A stretch of 64,000 bases of DNA from Mycolicibacterium parafortuitum (GCF_002086815.1 NZ_MVID01000011.1:1-64000), one strand, 5' to 3'. Shown: positions 9,079 to 17,531, counted from the first letter of the stretch. A program made the numbers and translations. Notes: generated by a model not told the origin, from the letters alone.

Positions 9079-10373
9079 AGGTTCCCGACCTCGTGTTCGA
9101 GGAAGTCGGCGTATTTGGTCAGTGCCGCTTCGCGTTTGGCCGGGATCCACTCCGACGGCCAGGTGCCTTCGGCCGGCCGGTAGTCGCGCAGCACCTGCTT
9201 GGCGACGGTCGCTTTGTGTACTTCGGTGGGCCCGTCGGCCAGGCCCATCACCGCCGCGCCGGTGACCATCCCGAGGAACGGCACCTCGTTGGTCACCCCG
9301 AGCGCGCCGTGCACCTGCATCGCCCGCCACGCGATGTCGTGCAGCACGGTCGGCATCACGACCTTGACCGCGGCGATGTCCTTGCGGACCCTCTTGTAGT
9401 CGTTGTACTTGTCGATCTCCCACGCGGTGTAGAGCACCATCAGCCGGAACTGCAACAGTTGGGCGTAGGAGTCGGCGATGTAGCCCTGCACGAACTGCTT
9501 GTCCGACAGCCTGCTGCCCTGCGTCTCGCGGCTCAGCGCGCGCTCGCACATCATGTCGAGAGCCTTGCGGGACAGGCCGATCGTGCGCATCGCGTGGTGG
9601 ATCCGGCCGCCGCCCAACCGGGTCTGCGCGATGACGAACGCCTGCCCCTCGCCGCCGAGCAGCGCCTCGGCGGGCACCCGCACGTTGTCGTAGTGGATCA
9701 GTGCGTGCGAGCCCTGATCGGAGTGCTCGCCGTACAGCCCGATATTGCGTTCGATCCTCACCCCGGGGGTGTCCGTCGGTACCAGGAACATCGACATGCC
9801 CTGGTAGGCACTGACGTCCGGGTTGGTCACCACCATCACGATCAGGAACGACGCGGTCGAGGCATTGGAGGAGAAGAACTTCCAGCCGTTGATCACCCAG
9901 TCGTCCCCGTCGCGCACCGCGCGGGTGGTGAACATCGTGGGATCCGCGCCGGCGTGCGGTTCGGTCATCGAGTAGCAGGAGAAGAGCTCACCATCGAGCA
10001 GTGGGCGCAGGTACCTCTGTTTCTGCTCCTCGGTGCCGTAGTGCGCGATGATCTCGGCGTTTCCGGTATCGGGTGCCTGGCAGCCGAAGATGATGGGCGC
10101 CCACTGGGAGCGGCCGAGAATCTCGTTGAGCAGGGCCAACTTCAGCTGGCCGTACCCCTGCCCGCCGAGGTCGGCGCCGAGGTGGGTCGCCCACAGCCCG
10201 CGGCGGCGCACCTCCTCCTTGAGTGGATCGATGGCCTGGCGTCGCTTGCCCTCCAGAGGGACGAACTGTTGATGAGGAAATGCCAGATCGAGGGGCTCGA
10301 TCTCCTCACGGACGAACTCGTCGGCCCAGTCGAGCACCTTCTGGTACTCGGGGTCGGTTTCGAAATCCCACAT
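9075..10373 (-). CDS. Acyl-CoA dehydrogenase, ACAD10/11-like
   Basis: A 432-residue acyl-CoA dehydrogenase with YSMTEPHAGADPTMF, WKFFSSNA and the C-terminal LADGPTEVHKATVAK. The ADGPxEVH signature with Asp replacing the usual catalytic Glu is typical of the ACAD10/11 group, which works with an APH kinase. ATG 10373 follows AAGGAGG closely. It lies 20 bases after the TetR gene and overlaps the kinase gene by 4 bases. Expected role: conversion of a 4-phosphoacyl-CoA towards an enoyl-CoA in 4-hydroxy acid catabolism (inference from the LvaC/ACAD11 precedent). Confidence 0.88.
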   Translation of the reverse strand: MWDFETDPEYQKVLDWADEFVREEIEPLDLAFPHQQFVPLEGKRRQAIDPLKEEVRRRGLWATHLGADLGGQGYGQLKLALLNEILGRSQWAPIIFGCQAPDTGNAEIIAHYGTEEQKQRYLRPLLDGELFSCYSMTEPHAGADPTMFTTRAVRDGDDWVINGWKFFSSNASTASFLIVMVVTNPDVSAYQGMSMFLVPTDTPGVRIERNIGLYGEHSDQGSHALIHYDNVRVPAEALLGGEGQAFVIAQTRLGGGRIHHAMRTIGLSRKALDMMCERALSRETQGSRLSDKQFVQGYIADSYAQLLQFRLMVLYTAWEIDKYNDYKRVRKDIAAVKVVMPTVLHDIAWRAMQVHGALGVTNEVPFLGMVTGAAVMGLADGPTEVHKATVAKQVLRDYRPAEGTWPSEWIPAKREAALTKYADFLEHEVGNL

Positions 10374-10393
10374 AGCGGCCTCCTTGCCGGCGA

Positions 10394-11044
10394 TCAGGAT
10401 GTGTGGAGGTATCCGTTGACGAGCGTGCTGATGTCGGAGGTGACGACCTCGGCGAACGACCGCTCGCCGAACGCGCCCGCGGCCCAGTGCCGGGCGCCCT
10501 CGCTGACCATCGTCTGGGCGAGGTACGCCGCGTGCGCGATGTCGACGTGCGCGGGCAGTTTGCCGTCGGCCTTGGCGCGGGTGAACAACTCGGTGAACAT
10601 GTCGGCCTCGGTGTCGGGTGGGCCGCCGTCGGCGAGGATCCGGTGTTCGTGACGGTATCCCTCGAGGATGGTCTCGATGACGAGTTCGCGGGGGTTGCGT
10701 GCCATCGATTGCTCGAAGGCGGTCAACGCCGCGGCGACGACGGTGTCGATCTCGTAGGGCTTCTTCAACAGCGCATGGATGCGTCGTTGCGCCGCTTGGG
10801 TGGACAGCACGCCGACTTCGAACAGCACATCCTCTTTGCGGGGGAAGTAGAAGTAGAACAGCGCTTTCGAGACGCCGGCGGCGGTGCAGATCTCGGCGAC
10901 GGTGGTGGTCGCGTAGCCCTTGGTCCGCCACAGCGCCATCGCGGCCTGGACCAGCAGGCGTTTGGTCTCGCGGGACCGGGCGCGCTGGAAGGATGCCCGC
11001 CGCTGACCCCGGTCTGGGGTGGTCGCGTCGGCTGTGCTGGGCAT
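10394..11044 (-). CDS. TetR-family transcriptional regulator
   Basis: A 216-residue regulator. After a basic N-terminal tail, the helix-turn-helix is at about residues 28-75 (AAMALWRTKGY, AEICTAAGVSKALFYFYFPRK). The rest is the helical effector domain. It is the first gene of the minus-strand operon with the ACAD11-like dehydrogenase, kinase and quinone reductase, so it most likely represses that operon and itself. A short inverted repeat lies upstream at 11080-11100. Confidence 0.9.
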   Translation of the reverse strand: MPSTADATTPDRGQRRASFQRARSRETKRLLVQAAMALWRTKGYATTTVAEICTAAGVSKALFYFYFPRKEDVLFEVGVLSTQAAQRRIHALLKKPYEIDTVVAAALTAFEQSMARNPRELVIETILEGYRHEHRILADGGPPDTEADMFTELFTRAKADGKLPAHVDIAHAAYLAQTMVSEGARHWAAGAFGERSFAEVVTSDISTLVNGYLHTS

Positions 11045-11079
11045 ATCGGCACGCTAACAGAGAGATTCGCAGAAGAGAA

Positions 11080-11100
11080 TAGTTGACCGATGTCTAACTA
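11080..11100. promoter_or_regulatory. Possible operator between divergent genes
   Basis: TAGTT-N11-AACTA is a short perfect inverted repeat in the region shared by the TetR gene (leftward) and the small membrane protein gene (rightward). Inner bases GAC/GTC add partial symmetry. The match is short, so this is only a candidate site. Confidence 0.3.
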
Positions 11101-11131
11101 CTTAACCCGGATCGTTCGGCACAATGGGGGG

Positions 11132-11317
11132 ATGGGTGCGCTGAGAATCGCCGCGCTGGCATTCGCCGTCCTGGCGCTCGTCGCGGGCGGGTTGCAGCTG
11201 GCCGCGTACTTCTCGGGCGCCTTCACCCGGCACCTGATTCTCGGGGTGTTCGCCTGTGCGGTCGGCGTCTCGGTGGGGGCTGCCACCGTCGCATCGATGT
11301 GGCGGCCGCGCCGCTGA
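11132..11317 (+). CDS. Small membrane protein, two predicted TM helices
   Basis: A 61-residue hydrophobic protein starting MGALRIAALAFAVLALVAGG, with a second hydrophobic helix (HLILGVFACAVGVSVGAA) and a basic end MWRPRR. No family is recognised. The frame is open from ATG 11090 (75 residues), but ATG 11132 starts directly before the first helix. A -10-like CACAAT at 11120-11125 would give a nearly leaderless transcript there, so I prefer it. It is divergent from the TetR gene and convergent with the LLM gene. Confidence 0.55.
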   Translation: MGALRIAALAFAVLALVAGGLQLAAYFSGAFTRHLILGVFACAVGVSVGAATVASMWRPRR

Positions 11318-11342
11318 ACGGACCCCGCGTCAGAACCCCGCG

Positions 11343-12296
11343 TCAGAACTCGGAGGCGACGGAGGCGAGGAAGTCCGCGGTGCGCTGCCGGGACCGGCGG
11401 CGCTGTTCGGCGTCCTCGCCCAGCGGGATGATGCGCGCGGCCAGGTCGGTGACACCGGCGTCGCGGTAGGACCGCAGCCGGGTGAGCACGGCGGACTCGT
11501 CACCGGCAGCCATCGTGTCTCCGACGTCCTCGGCGTCACCGTGTTCGAGCAACGCGACGTAGTTCGGGGAGAAGTGGGCATGGCCGAGAACCTCACTGGC
11601 GTAACCGCGCGCCGCGTCGACGTCGCGCGGATGGCACAGCGCCACCGGCACACCCGCCACGATGCGCGGCCGCGGACGACCGGCGGCGCGCGCGGCGCTC
11701 GCCAGCCGCGGTGCGACGTGCCCGGCGATGGCGCGTTCGTCGGCCATCCACAGCACGGTGCCCTCGGCGCGTTCGCCGGCGAGGCGCAGCATGGCCGGCC
11801 CCAGCGCCGCGAGCAGGACCGCGGGTGCGTCGTCGGCGACATCCACCGGGCTGTGCACCCGGAAGCCGTCGTTGTCGACGTCGACCTGGCCGGGTCCGGC
11901 GAAGGCCGCGTCGAGCACGTCGAGGTAGTCACGCAGCAGATGCAGCGGGCGCTGGTAGTCGAGACCCAACTGGCCGTTGATGATCCACTCGTGAGACAGC
12001 CCGAGGCCGAGCGTGAAACGGCCGCTGCACGCGGTGTTGGTGGTCAGCGCCTGCTGCGCGAGGATCAGCGGATGGCGTGTCTGGACCGGGACCACCGCCG
12101 TGCCGATCTCGATGGTGGAGGTGGACGCTCCGAGCAGCGTCATCGCCGTCATCGCGTCCAGGTAGCCGGGTACCTGCGGTAACCAGAACGAGGAGAATCC
12201 CGCCGTCTCGGCCGCTCTTCCGTCGGCGACGACTCCGGAGAGCCGCTCGGCGCGCGATCGTTCCTTGTCCGAGCCGACCATCAGGCCGATACGCAT
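11343..12296 (-). CDS. F420-dependent LLM-class oxidoreductase (MSMEG_4879-like)
   Basis: A 317-residue luciferase-like (TIM barrel) protein. The N-terminus (MRIGLMVGSDKERSRAERL) and PQVPGYLDAM match the family described around MSMEG_4879, which uses coenzyme F420. RFTLGLGLSHEW is the typical glycine-rich strand. It would reduce or oxidise a carbonyl/enone substrate with F420. It lies 37 bases downstream of the VWA gene in the same direction and may be the last gene of the AveC-MoxR-VWA operon or be driven from the site at 12327-12346. Confidence 0.85.
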   Translation of the reverse strand: MRIGLMVGSDKERSRAERLSGVVADGRAAETAGFSSFWLPQVPGYLDAMTAMTLLGASTSTIEIGTAVVPVQTRHPLILAQQALTTNTACSGRFTLGLGLSHEWIINGQLGLDYQRPLHLLRDYLDVLDAAFAGPGQVDVDNDGFRVHSPVDVADDAPAVLLAALGPAMLRLAGERAEGTVLWMADERAIAGHVAPRLASAARAAGRPRPRIVAGVPVALCHPRDVDAARGYASEVLGHAHFSPNYVALLEHGDAEDVGDTMAAGDESAVLTRLRSYRDAGVTDLAARIIPLGEDAEQRRRSRQRTADFLASVASEF

Positions 12297-12326
12297 GGTG
12301 CTCCTTCGCCGGGCCCCGGCCGCGCG

Positions 12327-12346
12327 ATATCAACTACTTGTGATTG
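12327..12346. promoter_or_regulatory. Copy of the ATATCAACTACTTG element
   Basis: The 20 bases ATATCAACTACTTGTGATTG are identical to 17608-17627 upstream of the first Rieske oxygenase. They contain CAACTACTTG, a near match to the perfect CAAGTACTTG palindromes upstream of the reductase gene. The site overlaps the VWA stop codon (12334-12336) and lies 31 bases upstream of the LLM start, where a repressor could act. Similarity continues 3' (CGAGC.TAT.CCG) after a 3-base offset. Confidence 0.5.
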
Positions 12347-14046
12347 ACGCGAGCATATGCCGGTGGCGTTCTCGGAACGGCCAATTCACGCAACGCGCCC
12401 AGGAACAGTTCGTCCATCCGCATGCTCAGGTCGCCGAGGGCGGCACCGGCGGCATAGCTGGCCGAACCGAAGACGCGCTCGAGTGCGTCCGCGTCGGTGG
12501 CGGCGCCGATCGACAGGCACAGGCACGCCACCCCGTCGGCGCGCAGTTCCTCCAGCGCTTTCCGTGCATCGGCCTCGGCGTAGCGGCCTTCGTAACCGTC
12601 GTCGTAGGGATGTCCGTCCGACAGCACGAGCAGCAACCGGTTCGGGGTGCCCGCCTGGGCCTTCACAATCTCGCCGGCACCACGCACCGCCGCACCGAGG
12701 CGGGTGTAGTTCGCCGGCCGGAGTTGGGTCAGCCGGGCCCGGCTGATCGCGCCGAAACGTTGCTCGAACGTCTTGATCGCCGGCAGATGCACGGCGCGGC
12801 CCTTGGATCGGAACGCGTACACCGCGACCCGGTCCCCGAGATCCTCCAGCGTGGCCGCGATGGTCGCCGCGGCGCGCCGCTGATGTTCGTGCACCGCCAG
12901 ACCCTGCGGGTCGGCGTCGGTGGCCGACCCGGACGCGTCGAGCAGAATCAGGACACCCAGGTTTCGGGCGACCTTGCGGTGTTCGGTGTACACCTGCTCC
13001 GGCGGCGAGAATCCCGACCTCAGGTCGACGGTCAGGTCGACCAGCGCCTCGATGTCGAGATCGTCGCCGTCGGCTCGGCGCCGCAACACCTTCGGGCCGA
13101 GACCCACCCGGGAGAGCCGGTGCCGGAGCACGTTGTCGGGCGCGACCGCCGCGGCCGACACATCGGCCGCGGCGGTGAACGGATAGTCGATCACCCGGCA
13201 CCACTCGGGGCGGTACCGCTTCGAGAACACGTCCCACTCCGGGTACAGCGCCCCGCCGACGCCGACGGCGGCACCGGGGTTGGCGTCGTCGGTGAACTGG
13301 ATCCGGGTGGGCAGCGGGCGTGCGCCCGGGCCGGCCACTTGGCCGCGCCGGGCGGCCCCGACGCGAAGTTCGGCGCCGCCCGGGCTGTTCGCCGACGCTC
13401 CCGGGGAGCTCCCGAGCAGCTTGCGGAGGAAGTCGCCCACGGCCTGCGAGTTGAACAGCGGGTTGTCGAAGAGCTTGAGGATCTTGCTCTCCTCCGGCGG
13501 GCCGTCCCCGTCGTCTGGGTCGTCTTCGTCGCCGGTGGAGGCGATCTCGAATCTCAGCTCGGCGCCCGATACCTGCGTGCCCGCCTGCGCCGGTGGCGAC
13601 CCCACGCGAGCGGGTTTGAGTACCCCGAACCACGACGGGGCCTCCGCCACCCGGGTGCGGCTGCGAGCCAGCTCGAGGGACTCGGCAGCCGACGTGGTTT
13701 CCGGTGCGCCCCAGGTGGATACCGCGGCGGCGAGCGGAAGCCGGGTCGCCACGTCGGCGAGCACCCGGCGACCCTCGATCGCCAGATAGCGCCGCGACCA
13801 CGAGGCCCGGGCCCGCAGCGGACGGATCGTCGAGGGATCGAGACTGCCCGCGCCCAGCAGCGCGCTCTGCACCAGGACCTCGCGGCGCCGCTCGTCGTGT
13901 GCGGCGCCGTGTGAGACATAGACGACGCGGCCGTCGGTGTAGGCGGGCTCTCCTGCGGGGGCCTCGGCGATGTCGACCGCGTAGCCGGCGAGATGACCGG
14001 CAAGCAGCCGGAGATGGTGTGGCTCAGCGGGTTCTGAGGTGGTCAC
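12334..14046 (-). CDS. VWA-domain protein (NorD/CbbO-like)
   Basis: A 570-residue protein. The C-terminal von Willebrand A domain (about residues 365-560) carries the MIDAS motif DASGSATD and a later SDGHPYDDGYEG. The N-terminal 350 residues are the variable CbbO/NorD-type part. Proteins of this kind work with a MoxR AAA+ ATPase to remodel or load metal into a target enzyme (Rubisco, NO reductase). Its GTG start overlaps the MoxR gene stop (GTGA), so the two should form a complex. The target here is unknown; the AveC-like membrane protein is next in the operon. Confidence 0.85.
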   Translation of the reverse strand: MTTSEPAEPHHLRLLAGHLAGYAVDIAEAPAGEPAYTDGRVVYVSHGAAHDERRREVLVQSALLGAGSLDPSTIRPLRARASWSRRYLAIEGRRVLADVATRLPLAAAVSTWGAPETTSAAESLELARSRTRVAEAPSWFGVLKPARVGSPPAQAGTQVSGAELRFEIASTGDEDDPDDGDGPPEESKILKLFDNPLFNSQAVGDFLRKLLGSSPGASANSPGGAELRVGAARRGQVAGPGARPLPTRIQFTDDANPGAAVGVGGALYPEWDVFSKRYRPEWCRVIDYPFTAAADVSAAAVAPDNVLRHRLSRVGLGPKVLRRRADGDDLDIEALVDLTVDLRSGFSPPEQVYTEHRKVARNLGVLILLDASGSATDADPQGLAVHEHQRRAAATIAATLEDLGDRVAVYAFRSKGRAVHLPAIKTFEQRFGAISRARLTQLRPANYTRLGAAVRGAGEIVKAQAGTPNRLLLVLSDGHPYDDGYEGRYAEADARKALEELRADGVACLCLSIGAATDADALERVFGSASYAAGAALGDLSMRMDELFLGALRELAVPRTPPAYARVNHK

Positions 14047-14858
14047 GGCCGGGGAAGGAGCGCGTCGACCAGTTCGCCGAGGGCGCGGATGATGTCGTGG
14101 TCGTCGGTGAGGGCCTCGACGATGGCGGACTGCACCGCTCGGCGCAGGCTCAACCCCTCGGCGACGAGCCCGCCGGCCAGGATGAGCATCCGGGTGGACG
14201 ACGCCTCCCGCAGCGGTGACCCGTCGATGTTGCGGATCGCGTCTCCGATCGTGACGAGGGTGCGGGCGGTGTCGACGTCCACCCCGGCTTCGTGGGCGAC
14301 GATCTCGGTCTCCACCGCCGGCGGCGGGAAGCCGAGCTCGATGGCGATGAATCGCTGACGGGTGGATTCCTTGATGCTCTTGAGCACACTTTGATAGCCG
14401 GGGTTGTACGAGATGACCAGCTGAAAACCGGGCGCGGCCTTCAGGGTGGCGCCGAGCCGGTCGATCGGCAGTTCGCGGCGGTGATCGGCGAGCGGGTGGA
14501 TCACCACGGTGGTGTCCTGGCGCGCCTCGACGATCTCGTCGAGGTAGCAGATGCCGCCGGTGCGCACGGCCCGCGTCAACGGCCCGTCCACCCACACCGT
14601 CTCGCCGCCCTTGAGCAGGAACCTGCCGACCAGGTCGGCCGACGTCATATCCTCGTGGCCGGCGACGGTGATCAGCTCTCGGCCCAGTTCGTGGGCCATC
14701 GCCTCGACGAATCTGGTCTTACCGCAACCGGTCGGACCCTTCAGCAGCACCGGCGACCCCCGCCGCGCCGCCGCGCGGAACACCTCTGCCTCGTCGCCCA
14801 CCTGGCGGTAGAACGGGACCGGCGCCGAGCTCTCGATCATGGTGACGCCGTTGGTCAT
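14043..14858 (-). CDS. MoxR-type AAA+ ATPase (CbbQ/NorQ family)
   Basis: A 271-residue AAA+ ATPase. Walker A GPTGCGKT is near residue 40, Walker B is ICYLDEI, and VISYNPGYQS and RQRFIAIELGFP (sensor/arginine region) follow. Length and the C-terminal extension fit CbbQ/NorQ. It would use ATP with the adjacent VWA protein to remodel a protein partner. ATG 14858 lies in the first of three 27-bp repeats that separate it from the AveC-like gene. RBS information is obscured by the repeat. Confidence 0.88.
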   Translation of the reverse strand: MTNGVTMIESSAPVPFYRQVGDEAEVFRAAARRGSPVLLKGPTGCGKTRFVEAMAHELGRELITVAGHEDMTSADLVGRFLLKGGETVWVDGPLTRAVRTGGICYLDEIVEARQDTTVVIHPLADHRRELPIDRLGATLKAAPGFQLVISYNPGYQSVLKSIKESTRQRFIAIELGFPPPAVETEIVAHEAGVDVDTARTLVTIGDAIRNIDGSPLREASSTRMLILAGGLVAEGLSLRRAVQSAIVEALTDDHDIIRALGELVDALLPRP

Positions 14859-14930
14859 TCACTCGCTCCGCTCGTGGGTGGTCATTCACTCGCTCCGCTC
14901 GTGGGTGGTCATTCACTCGCTCCGCTCGTG
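14853..14930. repeat. Three 27-bp tandem repeats at a stop/start junction
   Basis: Units begin at 14853, 14880 and 14907. On the minus strand each reads a stop TGA followed at once by ATGACC, so the original AveC-stop/MoxR-start junction has been triplicated. The AveC stop sits in the third unit and the MoxR start in the first. The intervening copies can encode the octapeptide MTTHERSE, matching the HERSE tail of the AveC-like protein. Confidence 0.85.
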
Positions 14931-16076
14931 CGGGATGACCGCGGGCATCTCGACGCCCTCGGGCAGCACGAAGTTGCCGTGGACATCGACGTACCCCGAG
15001 TGTCTGGTCGGGATCGGCAGATCGGGATGGGGGCACGGCCGGTCGGTGCCGTCACCGCAGAGACCGGAGGTGAAGTAGGACCGCTTCTGGACGTCCTCGG
15101 GCCACGGATCGGCATGCGTCGACATGAACTGCGCCGGAACGATGTAGAAGGTGAAGAACGACGCGCTGATCGCGGCGAAGATCGCCAGGAACCGGACGAA
15201 CTGCTGTTTGGCGAACCCGCCGCGGACGTTGTCGAGTCCCTTCTCGACGACGGTGCGGCCGCGGTCGTCGGTGAAGAACCTCAGGCAGCACAGCGCGGCC
15301 TGCACACCGCCCCACATCAGGCCCTCGTAGATCGGCCACTGGTAGTAGGTGCCCGCGTTGATCGACAGCGCCTGGATGGCGCCGGGGAAGGTGTACATCC
15401 CCAGCGGCATCAGGATCAGGCCCTCCATCACGAAGTCGAAGACGAACCCCCACGCGAACGCGACACCGATGAGACCCTTGGTGCCGAGGTTCGGGAACCG
15501 CTGCTGGGCCTTGCGCATGATCCAGCAGCCCAGGATCGTGCACAGCAGCACGCCGTAGGCGTAGCCGGAGACGTTGATGCCCAACGGTTCTGCCACCTGG
15601 GCGCCGGGCTTCTCGGGCGACATCCAGCCCGGGACGTGCGGTGCCCACGAACCCATGTTGAACGCCCAGGCGTTGTACGTGCACCACGTGTTGATGTAGT
15701 TGAGCAGCGGGTCCTGGAAGAAGAACAGCCCGGTCGAGACCATGATCATGCCGTCGAGGGTGATCCGGCGCTCGCGCCGCCAGGGCCGGATGATGAACCA
15801 CCAGATCGCGACCGGGAACAGCGCCGGCGAGCCGATCTGCCACATCATCAGCGCGACCTTCATGAAGGTCGGCGGGTCCGTCGGCCCCGGGTCGACGCGC
15901 GTGAAGTACGGGCCGGTGATCCACCGGATCCACACGTAGATCTGGAAGACCAGGATGATCCCGCCCGCGGTGGCCCAGATCTTGACCCGTCGCGAAGACG
16001 GGGGCGACGGGGCATCGAGGCGTCCGACGGAACTCAGCGGCTCCGTCGCCGACTTCCTGTTCGACAGTTCGCTCAC
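14913..16076 (-). CDS. AveC-like (spirocyclase family) membrane protein
   Basis: A 387-residue integral membrane protein with about seven hydrophobic helices (for example IWATAGGIILVFQIYVWI, LIGVAFAWGFVFDFVMEG and FLAIFAAISASFF) and long polar loops. It resembles the AveC spirocyclase family known from avermectin biosynthesis; mycobacterial members have no assigned substrate that I know of. GTG 16076 has GAGGAGG just upstream. It is the first gene of an operon with MoxR and VWA chaperone-like genes and is divergent from a TetR gene. The C-terminal soluble part (CGDGTDRPCPHPDLP) contains Cys pairs. Confidence 0.75.
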   Translation of the reverse strand: MSELSNRKSATEPLSSVGRLDAPSPPSSRRVKIWATAGGIILVFQIYVWIRWITGPYFTRVDPGPTDPPTFMKVALMMWQIGSPALFPVAIWWFIIRPWRRERRITLDGMIMVSTGLFFFQDPLLNYINTWCTYNAWAFNMGSWAPHVPGWMSPEKPGAQVAEPLGINVSGYAYGVLLCTILGCWIMRKAQQRFPNLGTKGLIGVAFAWGFVFDFVMEGLILMPLGMYTFPGAIQALSINAGTYYQWPIYEGLMWGGVQAALCCLRFFTDDRGRTVVEKGLDNVRGGFAKQQFVRFLAIFAAISASFFTFYIVPAQFMSTHADPWPEDVQKRSYFTSGLCGDGTDRPCPHPDLPIPTRHSGYVDVHGNFVLPEGVEMPAVIPHERSE

Positions 16077-16117
16077 TGCGCCTCCTCGGTCGCCGTCGGG
16101 CACGAACGCCGCAAAAT

Positions 16118-16131
16118 ATACCGACTGGTAT
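16118..16131. promoter_or_regulatory. TetR-type operator ATACC-N4-GGTAT
   Basis: ATACCGACTGGTAT is a perfect 5-bp-arm palindrome in the 103-base gap between the AveC-like gene (leftward) and the TetR gene (rightward). It lies 42 bases before the AveC start and 49 before the TetR start. The position fits control of both divergent genes by the TetR protein. Confidence 0.55.
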
Positions 16132-16179
16132 CTGAATGACTCAACGGTTTCTGAGAATCTTTTGTGGCAGACTTCTGGA

Positions 16180-16785
16180 ATGGCGGAGCGGTGGACGCGG
16201 GAGCGGCGGCTGGAACACACCCGTGGCCTGCTGCTCGACGCCGCGGAGTCGGTGTTCGGCGAAAAGGGTTTCACCGCCGCGACTCTCGACGACATCGCCT
16301 ATGCGGCCGGCTACACCAAGGGGGCGATCTACAAGCATTTCGCCACCAAGGAGGATCTGTTCCTGGCCGTCAGCGACCGGTATTGGCGGCGCTATTTCGA
16401 CAGTTTCGCCGAGGTGATGGCCTCGGCAAGTCGAGTGGGTGCGCATGAACTCGACGCGATCGCGGAGCGCTGGCGCCAGCTCAGCCTGGACCGCGGCGCC
16501 GACCACGCCGCGCTCGGGCTGGAGTTCACGCTGTATCTGCTGCGGAACCCGGACGCCAGGGACCGCGTCGCCCAGAAGCGCTCCGAGGTGGTCGAGAAGC
16601 TCGCCGATTTCATCGTCGACAGCATGGGCAAGCTCGGCGCCACGCTGACGATCCCGCCGCTGACGTTCGCTCAGACCCTGGTGGCGACCAGCGACTCGGT
16701 GATCCTGGGCAGCCGGCTCGACGCAGTGGACCTGTACCGGCCGGTGATCGAGATGTACACGTCGGTGATCAAACTGCCGGACTGA
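16180..16785 (+). CDS. TetR-family transcriptional regulator
   Basis: A 201-residue regulator with the helix-turn-helix at about residues 14-60 (LLLDAAESVFGEKGF, DDIAYAAGYTKGAIYKHFATKE) and a helical C-terminal domain. It is divergent from the AveC-MoxR-VWA operon, and the palindrome at 16118-16131 lies between them, so it probably regulates that operon. A strong hairpin follows its stop. Confidence 0.9.
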   Translation: MAERWTRERRLEHTRGLLLDAAESVFGEKGFTAATLDDIAYAAGYTKGAIYKHFATKEDLFLAVSDRYWRRYFDSFAEVMASASRVGAHELDAIAERWRQLSLDRGADHAALGLEFTLYLLRNPDARDRVAQKRSEVVEKLADFIVDSMGKLGATLTIPPLTFAQTLVATSDSVILGSRLDAVDLYRPVIEMYTSVIKLPD

Positions 16786-16797
16786 GTTCCGGCCGGT

Positions 16798-16861
16798 GCC
16801 GAGCAGGCGCGAACTCGCACTGTTCGGGCCCTTTCCGTGCGATTTCGCGGCTGCTCGCGGC
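16798..16861. terminator. Long hairpin after the TetR gene
   Basis: Arms 16801-16820 and 16837-16856 match as inverted copies at 18 of 20 bases, with a 16-base loop; flanking GCC/GGC extend the stem. The arm belongs to the same family as the hairpin at 17532-17587 (GAGCAG...GCGAA.TCGCAC). It probably ends TetR transcription. Confidence 0.6.
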
Positions 16862-16990
16862 CGGGGACCCCGCCCCGACCGGTTCGGCCATTCACCTGTG
16901 TATTGCAGATACGGCTATGTATATTCAGTTCCGAAGGCGCCCGGTGGCCGTCTCGCTGCGGGCCTCGCAGGCGAAAGGAACTGCACGGTA

Positions 16991-17515
16991 ATGGATCTCG
17001 TTGAGCGCATCGCCAAGCACCGGAGAATGGCCGAGAGCTACCGCGACAAGTATGTGCAGCAGAAGGTGCAGGACGGGGAGAGCTATGACGAGTGGGAGTT
17101 CGCCGACGATGCGGTTTACACCTCCCCGTACTTCGTCGCGGAGCAAGAACTGGTGCTCAAGGACGTCGCGACCCATTGGGACACCGCGGCGACGATCGAA
17201 GCCAAGGCCTACGGCATCACCTTTCCGGACTGGAAGCCCGTCGACTTCAAGGTCTGGCCGGCCGAGAACGGATTCGTACAGCGCTACCGCTGGGAGGGGA
17301 CGAACGTCAACACCGGTGAGGTGATGGGCTTCTACTCGATCAGCTTCGTCGAGACCGACGATGACTGCCGCATCGTGCACTGGTCCACCTACGTCAACGA
17401 CGAGGAGTACGGACCGTTTCTCGAAGCGGCGATCGGTGCGCGCGGACCGTTCCACGGCGACGCCTACATGCAGGCCCTGGCCCGGCATTTCGAGAAGCAC
17501 AACCTGACGTTCTGA
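16991..17515 (+). CDS. NTF2/SnoaL-like protein of unknown function
   Basis: A 174-residue protein with an aromatic, acidic composition and the feel of an NTF2/SnoaL cone fold: an N-terminal helix (VERIAKHRRMAESYRDKY), DDAVYTSPYF, and late strands (GFVQRYRWEG, MGFYSISFVE). That fold is shared by polyketide cyclases, steroid isomerases and Rieske beta subunits. It could be a small partner of the oxygenases downstream, but the hairpins on both sides make it a separate transcript. ATG 16991 follows AAAGGA by 11 bases. Confidence 0.6.
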   Translation: MDLVERIAKHRRMAESYRDKYVQQKVQDGESYDEWEFADDAVYTSPYFVAEQELVLKDVATHWDTAATIEAKAYGITFPDWKPVDFKVWPAENGFVQRYRWEGTNVNTGEVMGFYSISFVETDDDCRIVHWSTYVNDEEYGPFLEAAIGARGPFHGDAYMQALARHFEKHNLTF

Positions 17516-17531
17516 ATCTCGTCTCTCCGGC

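Noticed and set aside
14853..14930. Direct repeats considered as a CRISPR array
   Set aside because: Units are contiguous with no unique spacers and sit exactly on a stop/start junction.
16991..17515. SnoaL-like gene taken as the beta subunit of Rieske cassette 1
   Set aside because: It is separated by a strong hairpin and 250 bases with its own promoter region, and cassette 2 has no such gene; kept as unknown.
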